NCBI GenBank assembly: GCA_903872255.1
Contig: CAIQJW010000195.1
Location: 1 to 22,425, forward strand
From: an uncultured delta proteobacterium
GTDB lineage: Bacteria > Desulfobacterota > Syntrophorhabdia > Syntrophorhabdales > Syntrophorhabdaceae
DNA length: 22,425 bases
Direction: 5' to 3'
The number at the start of each line of letters is the position of its first letter. The stretch's first letter is position 1. Shown here in pieces: positions 1 through 7,130 of the stretch. Made by a program: the position numbers and the translations under genes. A model generated the notes under the pieces. It saw nothing but the letters and a program-made list of their open reading frames with translations. It was not told where the DNA came from and made no database searches.

Positions 1-391
1 CGGCATGCCCCGTCGCTTGTCCCAGCTTGAATGCGTAAAAAGTAACGCGGTAATTATGTGCTATAGTGCCGCTGTCCCTCTTGGCTATTGCGTTTCCGAG
101 GACTTCAAGCACGCCGACATTTGCCTGCCGCAGAGCTCTTGAGGTTTCCTCGAGCATCGCCTTTCGCCGCTTGAGATCCTCGACCAATGTTTCGAGCCTT
201 TCTTCACGCGCCTCCACCATGACCATCATCATACCGAACGCCTCGGCAAGCTCCGATATCTCGGCCGGATATTTCCCTGATTTAGTGAGTTCAAATACTT
301 CGGATGCGCCACGGTAATCACCCCGTGCTATCTCTTTGGCGGCCTTTGCAAGATATTCAACGAGCTGATGAAAGTCAGGGGTCACATTCAT
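1..391 (-). CDS. HD-GYP domain protein, N-terminal part (cut by window edge)
   Basis: This minus-strand gene starts at the ATG at 391-389 and runs off the left edge after about 130 codons. An in-frame stop lies 15 bases upstream of the ATG (409-407), so the start is well bounded. Residues about 1-60 contain GDY, then FELTKSGKYP and ELAEAFGMMMVMVEAREERLE, a HAMP-like region followed by a charged coiled coil. I know this N-terminus from HD-GYP proteins of Desulfobacterota and Nitrospirota. The visible end includes VLGNAIAKRDSGTIAHNYRV, which matches the first helices of an HD-GYP domain, where the H of AHNYRV is a conserved metal-binding histidine. The HD and GYP motifs themselves lie outside the window. 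The likely role is cyclic-di-GMP hydrolysis or a related phosphodiesterase signalling function. No membrane segment is visible, so it is probably cytoplasmic. It diverges from purE. Confidence 0.85.
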   Translation of the reverse strand, partial: MNVTPDFHQLVEYLAKAAKEIARGDYRGASEVFELTKSGKYPAEISELAEAFGMMMVMVEAREERLETLVEDLKRRKAMLEETSRALRQANVGVLEVLGNAIAKRDSGTIAHNYRVTFYAFKLGQATGHA

Positions 392-408
392 ATCGGTCTC
401 TACGCGTC

Positions 409-438
409 ATTATCCACTAAAATGCAGGCAATGGGCAA
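409..438 (-). promoter_or_regulatory. possible sigma-70 promoter for the HD-GYP gene
   Basis: Reading the minus strand, TTGCCC (438-433) and GATAAT (414-409) are separated by 18 bases. The ATG of the HD-GYP gene is 18 bases downstream of the -10. The -35 falls inside the GGCAATG heptamer repeat. The -35 match is only 4 of 6, so this is tentative. Confidence 0.3.
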
Positions 439-476
439 TGGGAAAAGATCAAGAAATTAGAGGTTTCCCCATTGCC
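427..476. repeat. heptamer repeat and inverted repeat in the divergent intergenic region
   Basis: GGCAATG occurs twice in tandem at 427-440. GGCAATGGG (434-442) has an exact inverted copy, CCCATTGCC, at 468-476, giving a 9-bp stem around a 25-base loop. Because it lies between divergent 5' ends it cannot be a terminator for either gene. It belongs to the same family as the heptamer arrays at 6783 and 15024. Confidence 0.7.
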
Positions 477-564
477 TTCCATGCAAAACCCATGTATTCA
501 CCGCGTGAAATATGGTATTAGTTACTAATCATGCTTTAAAAATACGGTCCTGAAGAGGGCAGAT

Positions 565-1065
565 ATGCAAAAACCAAAGGTCCTTATCCTCCTTGGAAGC
601 GATAGCGATATCAGTATTATTGAAGACGGCCTGACATTTCTGACAAAGGCGCAGATACCGTACGTGGTGGATATATCCTCAGCACATCGCAACCCGGAAA
701 AAACCGTCAACTATGCGAAAAATGCGCGCAAGCAAGGGATAGAGGTAATTATCGCCGTAGCCGGGATGGCGGCCCATCTTCCAGGGGTTATAGCCTCGCA
801 CACGACATTACCGGTCATTGGTGTCCCTGCAAGCAGCGGGGTGCTCAAAGGGCAGGACGCGCTTTACTCGATAGTCCAGATGCCCCCAGGGGTTCCCGTG
901 GCGTCCGTCGGGATCGACGCCGGAAAGAATGCGGCGATACTTGCCAGCCAGATACTTTCCATCAAGTATGAGGAGATCGCTGAGGCCCTGGTACAACTCA
1001 AGAAGGACCTTAAACGGGAGAATGAGCAGAAATCCCTGAATATTCGAAAAAAATTGGGCAACTGA
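565..1065 (+). CDS. purE: 5-(carboxyamino)imidazole ribonucleotide mutase, PurE class I
   Basis: PurE converts N5-CAIR to CAIR in purine biosynthesis in the cytoplasm. The 166-residue length fits class I PurE (about 160-170). Visible motifs are the phosphate-binding LGSDSD (about 10-15), SAHRNP around His41, AHLPG (about 70-74) and the C-terminal YSIVQMPPGVPV. The family's usual GGAAHLPG reads GMAAHLPG here, so the second glycine is Met68. The usual AGAANAAL is shortened to AGKNAAIL. These are uncommon but do not remove the catalytic histidines. The start ATG has GAGGG seven bases upstream. No purK is adjacent. It heads a run of four same-strand genes with gaps of 27, 40 and 10 bases, probably one transcript, although the other three are not purine genes. 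Confidence 0.93.
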   Translation: MQKPKVLILLGSDSDISIIEDGLTFLTKAQIPYVVDISSAHRNPEKTVNYAKNARKQGIEVIIAVAGMAAHLPGVIASHTTLPVIGVPASSGVLKGQDALYSIVQMPPGVPVASVGIDAGKNAAILASQILSIKYEEIAEALVQLKKDLKRENEQKSLNIRKKLGN

Positions 1066-1092
1066 TTATCTTAATTATTGAGGTGACATTTC

Positions 1093-2070
1093 ATGTTTAA
1101 CGCTATTACGGACGTACCGGGAATCAAGGTTGGGAACGCCTCGGATCTTAACGGCCTGACCGGCTGTACGGTCATACTCTGTGAAGAAGGCGCTGTCGCC
1201 GGCATAGATGTGCGCGGAAGCGCGGCGGGCACACGGCAGATCGATGCCCTCAGTCCCGGTCATATTGTGGACCGTATTCACGCGATAGTATTGTCGGGGG
1301 GAAGTTCGTTCGGTCTTGACGCCGCATCCGGCGTTTCAAAATATCTTGAAGAAAAGGGTGTCGGGTTTGACGTAGGCATCACACGCGTCCCAATCGTGCC
1401 GACGGCGGTCATCTTCGATCTTCTTTTTGGGGACCATACGGTTCGTCCAACGGCACAGATGGGATATGCCGCGTGCCTTAATGCCCAGGAACAGGTTCCG
1501 GAGGGTTCTGTCGGGGCCGGGGTCGGCGCGGTCATTGGAAAACTTTTCGAGACACCCCGCGCAATGAAAGGCGGACTTGGCACATGCAGCGTGGCCATGC
1601 CCGACGGGCTTCGGGTCGGCGCGCTCGTTGTCGTCAATGCATTCGGTGATATTATCGATAACATAACGGGCAGGATAATCGCGGGCTTGAGAAAATCTGA
1701 AGACAGCATGGAGTTTGCCAATACGACCAATTTGCTCAAGCAGGGAGTCGTAAAACAAAAATTTGCCCTTGTCAATACGACCCTGGGTGTTGTTGCGACA
1801 AACGCAAGGTTCACGAAAAGGGATATCACAAAGATTGCTCAAATGGGGCAGGGCGGTTTCATAAAGACGATCAATCCCGTCCATACCACGTTTGATGGCG
1901 ATCTGGTTTTTGCCTTGTCGATGGGCGATATCGAAGCCGATATAAACATGGTCGGGGTGCTGGCGGAATTTGTTGTTGCCGAGGCAATAAAAAGGGCGAT
2001 AAAAAAGGCTGACGGTTTCGGTCTCATTCCGGCTTTTAAAGATATTAATAAAGGCTGGAAGGCCGGATAA
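1093..2070 (+). CDS. P1/S58 family hydrolase (DmpA / NylC type)
   Basis: This 325-residue protein belongs to the P1 (MEROPS S58) family of N-terminal nucleophile hydrolases, which includes the DmpA aminopeptidase and the NylC amidase. The precursor cleaves itself and the new N-terminal residue becomes the nucleophile. The start MFNAITDVPGIKVGN and LSGGSSFGLDAASGV (about 67-81) are typical. NTTLGVVATNA (228-238) aligns with the NylC cleavage site Asn266/Thr267, predicting cleavage between Asn228 and Thr229 into an alpha chain of 228 and a beta chain of about 97 residues. The downstream PVHTTFDGDLVFAL is also conserved. There is no signal peptide, so it is cytoplasmic. The ribosome site GAGGTG is eight bases before the ATG. 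The natural substrate (peptide, D-amino-acid amide or other amide) cannot be told from sequence. Confidence 0.9.
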   Translation: MFNAITDVPGIKVGNASDLNGLTGCTVILCEEGAVAGIDVRGSAAGTRQIDALSPGHIVDRIHAIVLSGGSSFGLDAASGVSKYLEEKGVGFDVGITRVPIVPTAVIFDLLFGDHTVRPTAQMGYAACLNAQEQVPEGSVGAGVGAVIGKLFETPRAMKGGLGTCSVAMPDGLRVGALVVVNAFGDIIDNITGRIIAGLRKSEDSMEFANTTNLLKQGVVKQKFALVNTTLGVVATNARFTKRDITKIAQMGQGGFIKTINPVHTTFDGDLVFALSMGDIEADINMVGVLAEFVVAEAIKRAIKKADGFGLIPAFKDINKGWKAG

Positions 2071-2110
2071 TATCTGAATATCGGACTGCATCGCTTAAGT
2101 GGAGCAGGGC

Positions 2111-2854
2111 ATGGAAGAGTACAAGAAAATAGCCGATATAATCAAAGAAAAAAAATATATTGTGGCATTCACCGGGGCCGGAATATCAGTAGATGCGGGG
2201 ATTCCTGCGTTTCGCGGAGGACAGGGGCTCTGGGAAAAATACGACCCGATGGAATATGCGCAGATATCAGCCTTCATGAGGCATCCCGAGAAGGTCTGGG
2301 TAATGTTAAGGGATATGGCATCCGTTGTTTTTGCGTCCGCCCCCTCGCCGGCGCACAAGGCCCTAGCCGGCCTTGAAAAGCTGGGATATCTCAAGGCTGT
2401 CATTACGCAAAATGTTGACGGGCTTCACCAGGTGGCGGGAAATACCAACGTGATCGAATATCACGGCAATCATCGGTGGCTCATATGCATAGACTGTCAG
2501 GAGCGGCTGCCGTTCACACCCGAGGCTGCCGCGGTACACCCTTATCCACGATGTGAAAAATGCGGGAAGGCATTGAAGCCCGATGTTGTCTTTTTTGGCG
2601 AAGGCATCCCGATGTCCGAGACGGTTCGCGCGAATAATGAGGCGAACCAGTGCAATGCCATGTTTATCATCGGTACATCGGGTGTTGTTTATCCGGCCGC
2701 CGATATACCCCATCAGGCCAAATCCAAAGGGGCGGTCATAATAGAGATAAACGTGGAAAAAACGTCTTTCACATCATCGATAACAGACCATTTTCTTGAG
2801 GGGACGGCATCGGACATTCTCCCCCGCATACTTAAAGTTTTGCAAATCAATTGA
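2111..2854 (+). CDS. Sir2-family NAD-dependent protein deacylase
   Basis: The start is the ATG at 2111, with GGAG six bases upstream. A GTG at 2099 is in frame but lies upstream of that site. The 247-residue product is a full-length bacterial sirtuin. It has the NAD-binding GAGIS (22-26) and IPAFRG (31-36), TQNVDGLHQ (99-107), catalytic His118 in YHGNHRW, and zinc ligands Cys126, Cys129, Cys148 and Cys151. It consumes NAD to remove acyl groups from lysines. By hand alignment, the Tyr and Arg that give SIRT5 and CobB desuccinylase activity fall in VMLRDM, where neither is kept, so plain deacetylation is more likely (inference). It sits between the P1 hydrolase and manC, with no acetyl-CoA synthetase or acetyltransferase nearby to suggest a target. 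Confidence 0.92.
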   Translation: MEEYKKIADIIKEKKYIVAFTGAGISVDAGIPAFRGGQGLWEKYDPMEYAQISAFMRHPEKVWVMLRDMASVVFASAPSPAHKALAGLEKLGYLKAVITQNVDGLHQVAGNTNVIEYHGNHRWLICIDCQERLPFTPEAAAVHPYPRCEKCGKALKPDVVFFGEGIPMSETVRANNEANQCNAMFIIGTSGVVYPAADIPHQAKSKGAVIIEINVEKTSFTSSITDHFLEGTASDILPRILKVLQIN

Positions 2855-2864
2855 GCATGGGCGT

Positions 2865-3992
2865 ATGGGTCTGAAAAAAAAGATCGCGACAAAGGGTAGC
2901 ACAGGAAAACGTCCCGCAAGGCCTGAGGATACGTACTTCGTCATAATGGCAGGCGGCAGGGGCGAACGATTCTGGCCGCTGAGCACCGAGTTCTCACCTA
3001 AGCCATTCATCGGCCTGATCGGACAAAAGACCTTTATAGAATTGACAGTAGAAAGGGCGCGAAGGATAGTCCCGATCGAACGTATATTCGTCGTACTGGG
3101 AAAGGAGCACGTCCCCGTTGCACGCACGTGTCTGCCGGGTCTTCCTCAAGGGAATTTCATTGTCGAGCCGGTAGGACGCGACACTGCGCCATGCGTTGCT
3201 TTAGCGGCATCCATAGTAAAGGCGAAAGACCCGGACGCAGTCATGGTTATCCTGCCGTCGGACCATTTTGTGCCCGACGAAAAAAAATTTACGGCCTTGA
3301 TCAAGAAGGCGATAAAAGTTGCGCGCGGCCGCAATGACCTGATAACTATCGGTATCACCCCGGACAGGCCCGAAACAGGGTACGGTTATATCAAGAGGGG
3401 TAAACCTGTCACGCTGCCTCATGGGCCGGACTGTTTTGAGGTGGACCGGTACGTTGAGAAACCAAATATCACAAGGGCCCGCCGCTATATCAGGGAGGGC
3501 GGGTTTTATTGGAATGCCGGGATCTTTGTCTGGCGGGCTGCCGTGCTTCTCGACACGCTTCGGCTGCATATGCCGAAAATGCACGAAGGAATTATGGAAT
3601 TTCAAAAAGCGGCAGGATCGCGCCGGTTAAAAAAGGCCGATGCCATCTTCGCAGGCCTGGAAAAGGTCTCTATCGATTACGGCCTGATGGAAAAAGCCAA
3701 AAATGTTCTCGTTGTGCCGGCCACTTTTTCATGGGATGACGTCGGCACCTTTACTGCTCTTCGCAGGGTCATGCCCACCGACAAGGACGGCAATGTCGTT
3801 ATGGGCAATGCCGTGGTTCTTGACACATCAACCTCCGTAATAATATCCGGGGACAAACCGATAGCCGTTCTGGGAGTTTCCGATATTGTCATCGTTGCGT
3901 CTGACAATGGTATCCTGATCTGTGATGCATCCAAAGTACAGGAAGTCCGTCGGGTGACCCGGATCCTGGCGGAAAAAAACCACAAAAAATAA
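2865..3992 (+). CDS. manC: mannose-1-phosphate guanylyltransferase
   Basis: This enzyme makes GDP-mannose from mannose-1-phosphate and GTP for glycans. The open frame extends upstream to 2796 inside the sirtuin gene. I place the start at the ATG at 2865, ten bases after the sirtuin stop, which gives 375 residues. That fits the single-domain enzyme rather than the ~480-residue fusion with phosphomannose isomerase. Motifs are the nucleotidyltransferase signature MAGGRGERFWPLS with SPKPF (about 28-48), EPVGRDTAP, LPSDHF, ETGYGYI, VEKP, YWNAGIFVW, SIDYGLMEKA and FSWDDVGTF, all typical of the type II-PMI/ManC family. The N-terminus MGLKKKIATKGSTGKRPARP is basic and unusually long before the catalytic core. 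The ribosome site is weak, so translational coupling to the sirtuin gene is likely. Confidence 0.92.
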   Translation: MGLKKKIATKGSTGKRPARPEDTYFVIMAGGRGERFWPLSTEFSPKPFIGLIGQKTFIELTVERARRIVPIERIFVVLGKEHVPVARTCLPGLPQGNFIVEPVGRDTAPCVALAASIVKAKDPDAVMVILPSDHFVPDEKKFTALIKKAIKVARGRNDLITIGITPDRPETGYGYIKRGKPVTLPHGPDCFEVDRYVEKPNITRARRYIREGGFYWNAGIFVWRAAVLLDTLRLHMPKMHEGIMEFQKAAGSRRLKKADAIFAGLEKVSIDYGLMEKAKNVLVVPATFSWDDVGTFTALRRVMPTDKDGNVVMGNAVVLDTSTSVIISGDKPIAVLGVSDIVIVASDNGILICDASKVQEVRRVTRILAEKNHKK

Positions 3993-4009
3993 CTGTATAA
4001 ATTTTCAAA

Positions 4010-4031
4010 CTCCTTACTCCTTACTTATTTA
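4010..4031. repeat. short heptamer repeat before comM
   Basis: CTCCTTA occurs twice head to tail at 4010-4023, followed in the same seven-base phase by CTTATTT. Just after it, TTACGTCTTTCCGG (4029-4042) recurs exactly at 14203-14216 in another intergenic region. No coding or terminator role is visible. Confidence 0.55.
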
Positions 4032-4109
4032 CGTCTTTCCGGGACTTTTTTACCTCGCGAAAAGTAATACAACAAATTAACCGAAATAATTACGAGAGGG
4101 GTTGCAGGT

Positions 4110-5639
4110 GTGATAGCGCGAGTTCCCACGGCCACCGTGTATGGTATTGATGGAATAAAGATCGATGTCGAGGTGGATATTACCTATGGGCTCCCGCAGT
4201 TCAATATGGTCGGGCTGCCGGAAACGTCAGTCAAAGAAAGCAAGGAACGTGTGCGCTCTGCCATCAAAAATGCGGGTTTTGAATTTCCCGGAGACAGAAT
4301 AACAATTAACCTGGCCCCGGCGGATGTCAGGAAAGAGGGGTCATCGTTCGACCTTCCGATAGCAGTTGGCATTCTTGCCGTAATGAAGGTTATTAATTCC
4401 GAATCCTTGCGCGATCACCTGATAGCGGGGGAACTTTCGCTGGATGGACGCGTAAAACCGGTCCGCGGGATCCTCCCCATGGCAATGCTCGCCCGCGAGG
4501 AGAGGATCGGAACCATCATCGTCCCGGCAGGCAACGGAAAAGAGGCCTCTATCGTACGCAATATTACGGTCCTTGGGGCCGAGCACCTGCTTGAGATATT
4601 TCACTATTTCAAGGGCGACGCCGAGCTCAAAAGATTTGAAGCGGATGACTATGAAGTTTGCGGGTTACCGGATGCCGATGACCTCGATTTCTCGGACATA
4701 AGGGGCCAGGCGCAGGCAAAAAGGGCGCTCGAGATAGCGGCTGCAGGCGCCCATAATATTATCATGGTCGGGTCTCCAGGTTCCGGGAAAACGATGCTTG
4801 CGAAAAGGCTTCCATCGATCCTGCCTCGCCCCGGGTACGCAGAGGCGGTCGAAACAACAAAGATCCACAGCATTGCGGGCCTTTTGGGGCCCGACAGGGC
4901 GCTTATGACGAAACGTCCGTTCAGGTCCCCGCATCACAGCATATCCGATGCAGGGCTCATCGGCGGCGGAACTGTTCCGAGGCCCGGAGAAGTGAGCCTT
5001 GCCCATAACGGCGTACTCTTCCTTGACGAGTTTCCCGAGTTCCAGCGTCATGTGATCGATTCATTGCGCCAGCCGATCGAAGACGGCGATGTGACGATAT
5101 CACGGGTCAATCATGCGGTCAATTTCCCGGCGCGGTTCATGCTCGTGGCGGCGATGAACCCGTGCCCATGCGGATACCTGGGAGACCCGAAACATGCCTG
5201 CTCGTGCGGCGCCGCTCAGATCTACAAATACCGCTCACGTATCTCGGGTCCGCTTCTCGATAGAATAGATATTCACATCGAGGTTTCACCCGTTGATATC
5301 CGAGAGCTTGCGAGCGACAGGCATGAGGACCCGTCCCGGGTCATAAAGGAAAGGATTGCAAAGGCCCGGGACATCCAGAGAAAACGTTTCGCCGGAGGGA
5401 AGATCCACGCAAATGCACAGATGCCTGTGCGGGACATCCGCAAGTACTGTGATCATGATGCGGCAGCGGAAAAGATGCTTGTAGCCGCCATGGAAAAATG
5501 GGCCCTCTCGCCCCGCGCCTATCATAGGGTTCTGAAAGTAGCCCGGACAATATCCGATCTTGACGGGCATGATAACGTCAATGAGGCCCATATCGCCGAG
5601 GCGCTCAGGTACCGGGTGCTGGATAAAAAGCTGACATAA
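4110..5639 (+). CDS. comM: ComM/YifB family Mg-chelatase-like AAA+ ATPase
   Basis: ComM is a hexameric helicase that drives branch migration of D-loops during natural transformation, and YifB is its E. coli relative. The 509-residue length is standard. Domains are an N-terminal ChlI/Lon-protease-like fold (about 1-180; ATVYGIDGIKIDVEVDITYG and GSSFDLPIAVGIL), then the AAA+ core with Walker A GSPGSGKT (221-228) and Walker B VLFLDE (302-307). A cysteine cluster MNPCPCG...CSCG (Cys352, 354, 364, 366) resembles a zinc site. The C-terminal lid contains LSPRAYHRVLKVARTI. The start is a GTG at 4110, with GAGAGGGG eight bases upstream. A 117-base gap with no convincing promoter separates it from manC. 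No other competence genes are in the window, so its presence alone does not prove natural transformation. Confidence 0.94.
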   Translation: MIARVPTATVYGIDGIKIDVEVDITYGLPQFNMVGLPETSVKESKERVRSAIKNAGFEFPGDRITINLAPADVRKEGSSFDLPIAVGILAVMKVINSESLRDHLIAGELSLDGRVKPVRGILPMAMLAREERIGTIIVPAGNGKEASIVRNITVLGAEHLLEIFHYFKGDAELKRFEADDYEVCGLPDADDLDFSDIRGQAQAKRALEIAAAGAHNIIMVGSPGSGKTMLAKRLPSILPRPGYAEAVETTKIHSIAGLLGPDRALMTKRPFRSPHHSISDAGLIGGGTVPRPGEVSLAHNGVLFLDEFPEFQRHVIDSLRQPIEDGDVTISRVNHAVNFPARFMLVAAMNPCPCGYLGDPKHACSCGAAQIYKYRSRISGPLLDRIDIHIEVSPVDIRELASDRHEDPSRVIKERIAKARDIQRKRFAGGKIHANAQMPVRDIRKYCDHDAAAEKMLVAAMEKWALSPRAYHRVLKVARTISDLDGHDNVNEAHIAEALRYRVLDKKLT

Positions 5640-5659
5640 GGCCCAAAAGGCGGTATAAT
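5631..5659 (+). promoter_or_regulatory. sigma-70 promoter for the YchF-like gene
   Basis: CTGACA (5631-5636, five of six to consensus) and TATAAT (5654-5659, perfect) are separated by 17 bases. The -35 box abuts and precedes the comM stop codon at 5637-5639. Transcription would begin near 5666, leaving a leader of about 54 bases before the ATG at 5720. Confidence 0.7.
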
Positions 5660-5719
5660 TTTGGCCCGGCCGGCATCAAAGCCAGCCTGGTTTGTCTGTT
5701 AAACATAAGGGAGAATACG

Positions 5720-6775
5720 ATGTATATTTCAGTTATTGGCCCGGCACGATCCGGGAAGACGACTCTTTTTCAGGCGCTCGGCGGCATTGAGAGCGCGCGG
5801 GGCTTTTCGGACGGCGATAATATAATAGCTATCGATGTGCCGGACTCTCGCGTCGATGAAATGACGAGAATTTTCAAGCCGAAAAAGACCACATATGCCC
5901 GGATCGAACTCGCCGATACGGTTGCGATCGGCGAAGGGAACATAAAAGACTCGACGATCAATGCAAAAACCCTTCAGAAGATGCGTTCAAGCGATGCGTT
6001 CATCCTGACGCTGAATAATTTCGAGGGAGCAGCACGGGCTGATCTGGAGCGCGAATTCCTTGGCATTATCAATGAATTCATCCTTGCCGATATGATCCAG
6101 ATAGAAGCCCGGATCGAAAGGATAAAGAAACAGGGCGGAAAAAAAGATAATACGGCGCTCCAGCAGGAAATTGAACTTCTTGAGCATCTCCTCGTGCATG
6201 TCGGGGAAGGTAAAGCGATCAAGGACCTTGAACTTTCTCCGAACGATGAAAAGGCCGTCCGGGGGTTCCGCTTCCTTTCCCAAAAACCTATGATGATCGC
6301 GATAAGCTGTGCGGAAGATGCTATTGCCGGGATATCCCAGGAAAACGAGGGAAAATCCGAACATCTTGAAGGATATCCCGTACTGTATGTTTGTGCAACT
6401 CTCGAGCAGGAACTCGCGGTGATGGCGGATGATGAACGTGCGGCATTCATGGCGGAGTTTAATGTGAAAGAATCGATACGCGGGCGTATGATAAGCCTCG
6501 CATTTGACACGCTCGGGCTTATCTCGTTCCTCACGGTCGGCGACGATGAATGCCGGGCATGGCCGGTACGAAAAGGGGTCAACGCACAGGAAGCCGCAGC
6601 GGCGATCCATACAGATCTTTCGGCGCGGTTCATCCGGGCGGAGGTTGTTTCCTACGCGGATTTCATGAAGCATGGCGGGATGAATGAGTGCAAAAAGGCC
6701 GGGGTCTGGCGCCTTGAAGGAAAAACATATATCGTCCAGGATGGCGACATTATGTCCATACGGGCAGGGGCGTGA
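5720..6775 (+). CDS. YchF/OLA1-related P-loop protein (DUF933, divergent)
   Basis: The 351-residue product resembles YchF, a ribosome-associated ATPase normally of about 363 residues. The N-terminus has the P-loop GPARSGKTTLF (about 7-17). VPDSRVDEMTRIFKPKKTTYA (40-60) is the YchF stretch after switch I. Residues about 120-180 form the helical coiled-coil insertion. The C-terminal TGS/DUF933 domain is well kept: DTLGLISFLTVGDDECRAW, GVNAQEAAAAIHTD, FIRAEVVSYADF and EGKTYIVQDGDIM. Two nucleotide motifs are not kept. The G3 DIAGL reads ADTVA, and the G4 NxxE reads SCAED. It may therefore bind nucleotide differently or hydrolyse it poorly (inference). GGGAG lies six bases upstream of the ATG. 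It has its own promoter and appears to be a single-gene unit. Confidence 0.85.
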   Translation: MYISVIGPARSGKTTLFQALGGIESARGFSDGDNIIAIDVPDSRVDEMTRIFKPKKTTYARIELADTVAIGEGNIKDSTINAKTLQKMRSSDAFILTLNNFEGAARADLEREFLGIINEFILADMIQIEARIERIKKQGGKKDNTALQQEIELLEHLLVHVGEGKAIKDLELSPNDEKAVRGFRFLSQKPMMIAISCAEDAIAGISQENEGKSEHLEGYPVLYVCATLEQELAVMADDERAAFMAEFNVKESIRGRMISLAFDTLGLISFLTVGDDECRAWPVRKGVNAQEAAAAIHTDLSARFIRAEVVSYADFMKHGGMNECKKAGVWRLEGKTYIVQDGDIMSIRAGA

Positions 6776-6782
6776 GAAAACA

Positions 6783-6860
6783 GGTTATAGGTTATAGGTT
6801 ATAGGTTATAGGAAAAACATAGGAACTTCCTATGACCCATTACCTATGACCCATTACCCC
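6783..6860. repeat. heptamer tandem repeats with central palindrome
   Basis: GGTTATA is repeated four times head to tail at 6783-6810. On the other side, CCTATGA and CCCATTA alternate twice at 6829-6856, which is the same kind of heptamer on the opposite strand. Between and overlapping them, CATAGGAA-C-TTCCTATG (6818-6834) is a perfect palindrome. The whole could fold as a hairpin, but it has no U-tract and is unlikely to be a standard terminator. Confidence 0.8.
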
Positions 6861-6948
6861 TCTTTATCCGTATACGGTATACTGTGTCCCGACCTCGTTG
6901 AATAACGTTAATCATTTCAATGATATATAAATTTAGTCAAATTTTTTC

Positions 6949-6978
6949 TTGACAGTGCTTTGTGCCTTCTTTAATAAT
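6949..6978 (+). promoter_or_regulatory. sigma-70 promoter of the NuoEFG-NfnAB operon
   Basis: A perfect TTGACA (6949-6954) is followed after 18 bases by AATAAT (6973-6978, five of six). Transcription would start near 6985, leaving an untranslated leader of about 145 bases before the ATG at 7131. The inverted repeat ATCATT-TC-AATGAT (6911-6924) is centred about 67 bases upstream of the predicted start, where an activator could bind. Confidence 0.75.
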
Positions 6979-7101
6979 GAGTGTAAATGGGGGCGTATTT
7001 CGGGGGGCGACTGGCAGCTTTTCCAACAATCATCTCACAACTTGATAAAATTTCACGATACCGGCTCGAACTGATTACGGCGCGACTGATTTTTTCGTAA
7101 C

Positions 7102-7117
7102 GCCACACACGTGTGGC
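7102..7117. promoter_or_regulatory. inverted repeat just upstream of the first redox gene's ribosome site
   Basis: GCCACAC (7102-7108) and GTGTGGC (7111-7117) are exact inverted copies separated by two bases. The site lies in the transcribed leader, four bases before the Shine-Dalgarno GGAGAG. With a two-base gap it is too tight for an RNA hairpin unless inner pairs open, so a dimeric DNA-binding protein site is the better guess. It does not match the Rex, FNR or CRP consensus sites I know. Confidence 0.45.
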
Positions 7118-7130
7118 ACAGGAGAGATCC

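Larger units (their letters stand above)
6776..7130. other. 355-bp intergenic region and leader of the redox operon
   Basis: No gene is seen here. In order it holds heptamer arrays (6783-6860) around a 17-bp palindrome, the perfect 10-bp palindrome CCGTATACGG (6868-6877), the inverted repeat ATCATT-TC-AATGAT (6911-6924), a sigma-70 promoter (6949-6978), and an untranslated leader of about 145 bases ending with the inverted repeat at 7102-7117. I recognise no riboswitch class in the leader. Confidence 0.7.

Noticed and set aside
66..317. Plus-strand 83-codon open frame at the left edge
   Set aside because: It is antisense to the HD-GYP gene, which matches a known family in the opposite direction.
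517..529. Operator for purE (ATTAGT-T-ACTAAT)
   Set aside because: The inverted repeat is perfect but short and AT-rich, does not resemble the PurR site, and could arise by chance; no promoter could be placed around it.
1278..2091. Long minus-strand open frames (183 and 251 codons)
   Set aside because: Both are antisense to the P1 hydrolase gene, whose motifs are clear; the translations show no recognisable domain.
5974..6673. Minus-strand frames of 219 and 228 codons
   Set aside because: Two overlapping frames opposite the YchF-like gene; one is serine/arginine-rich, as expected of antisense translation.
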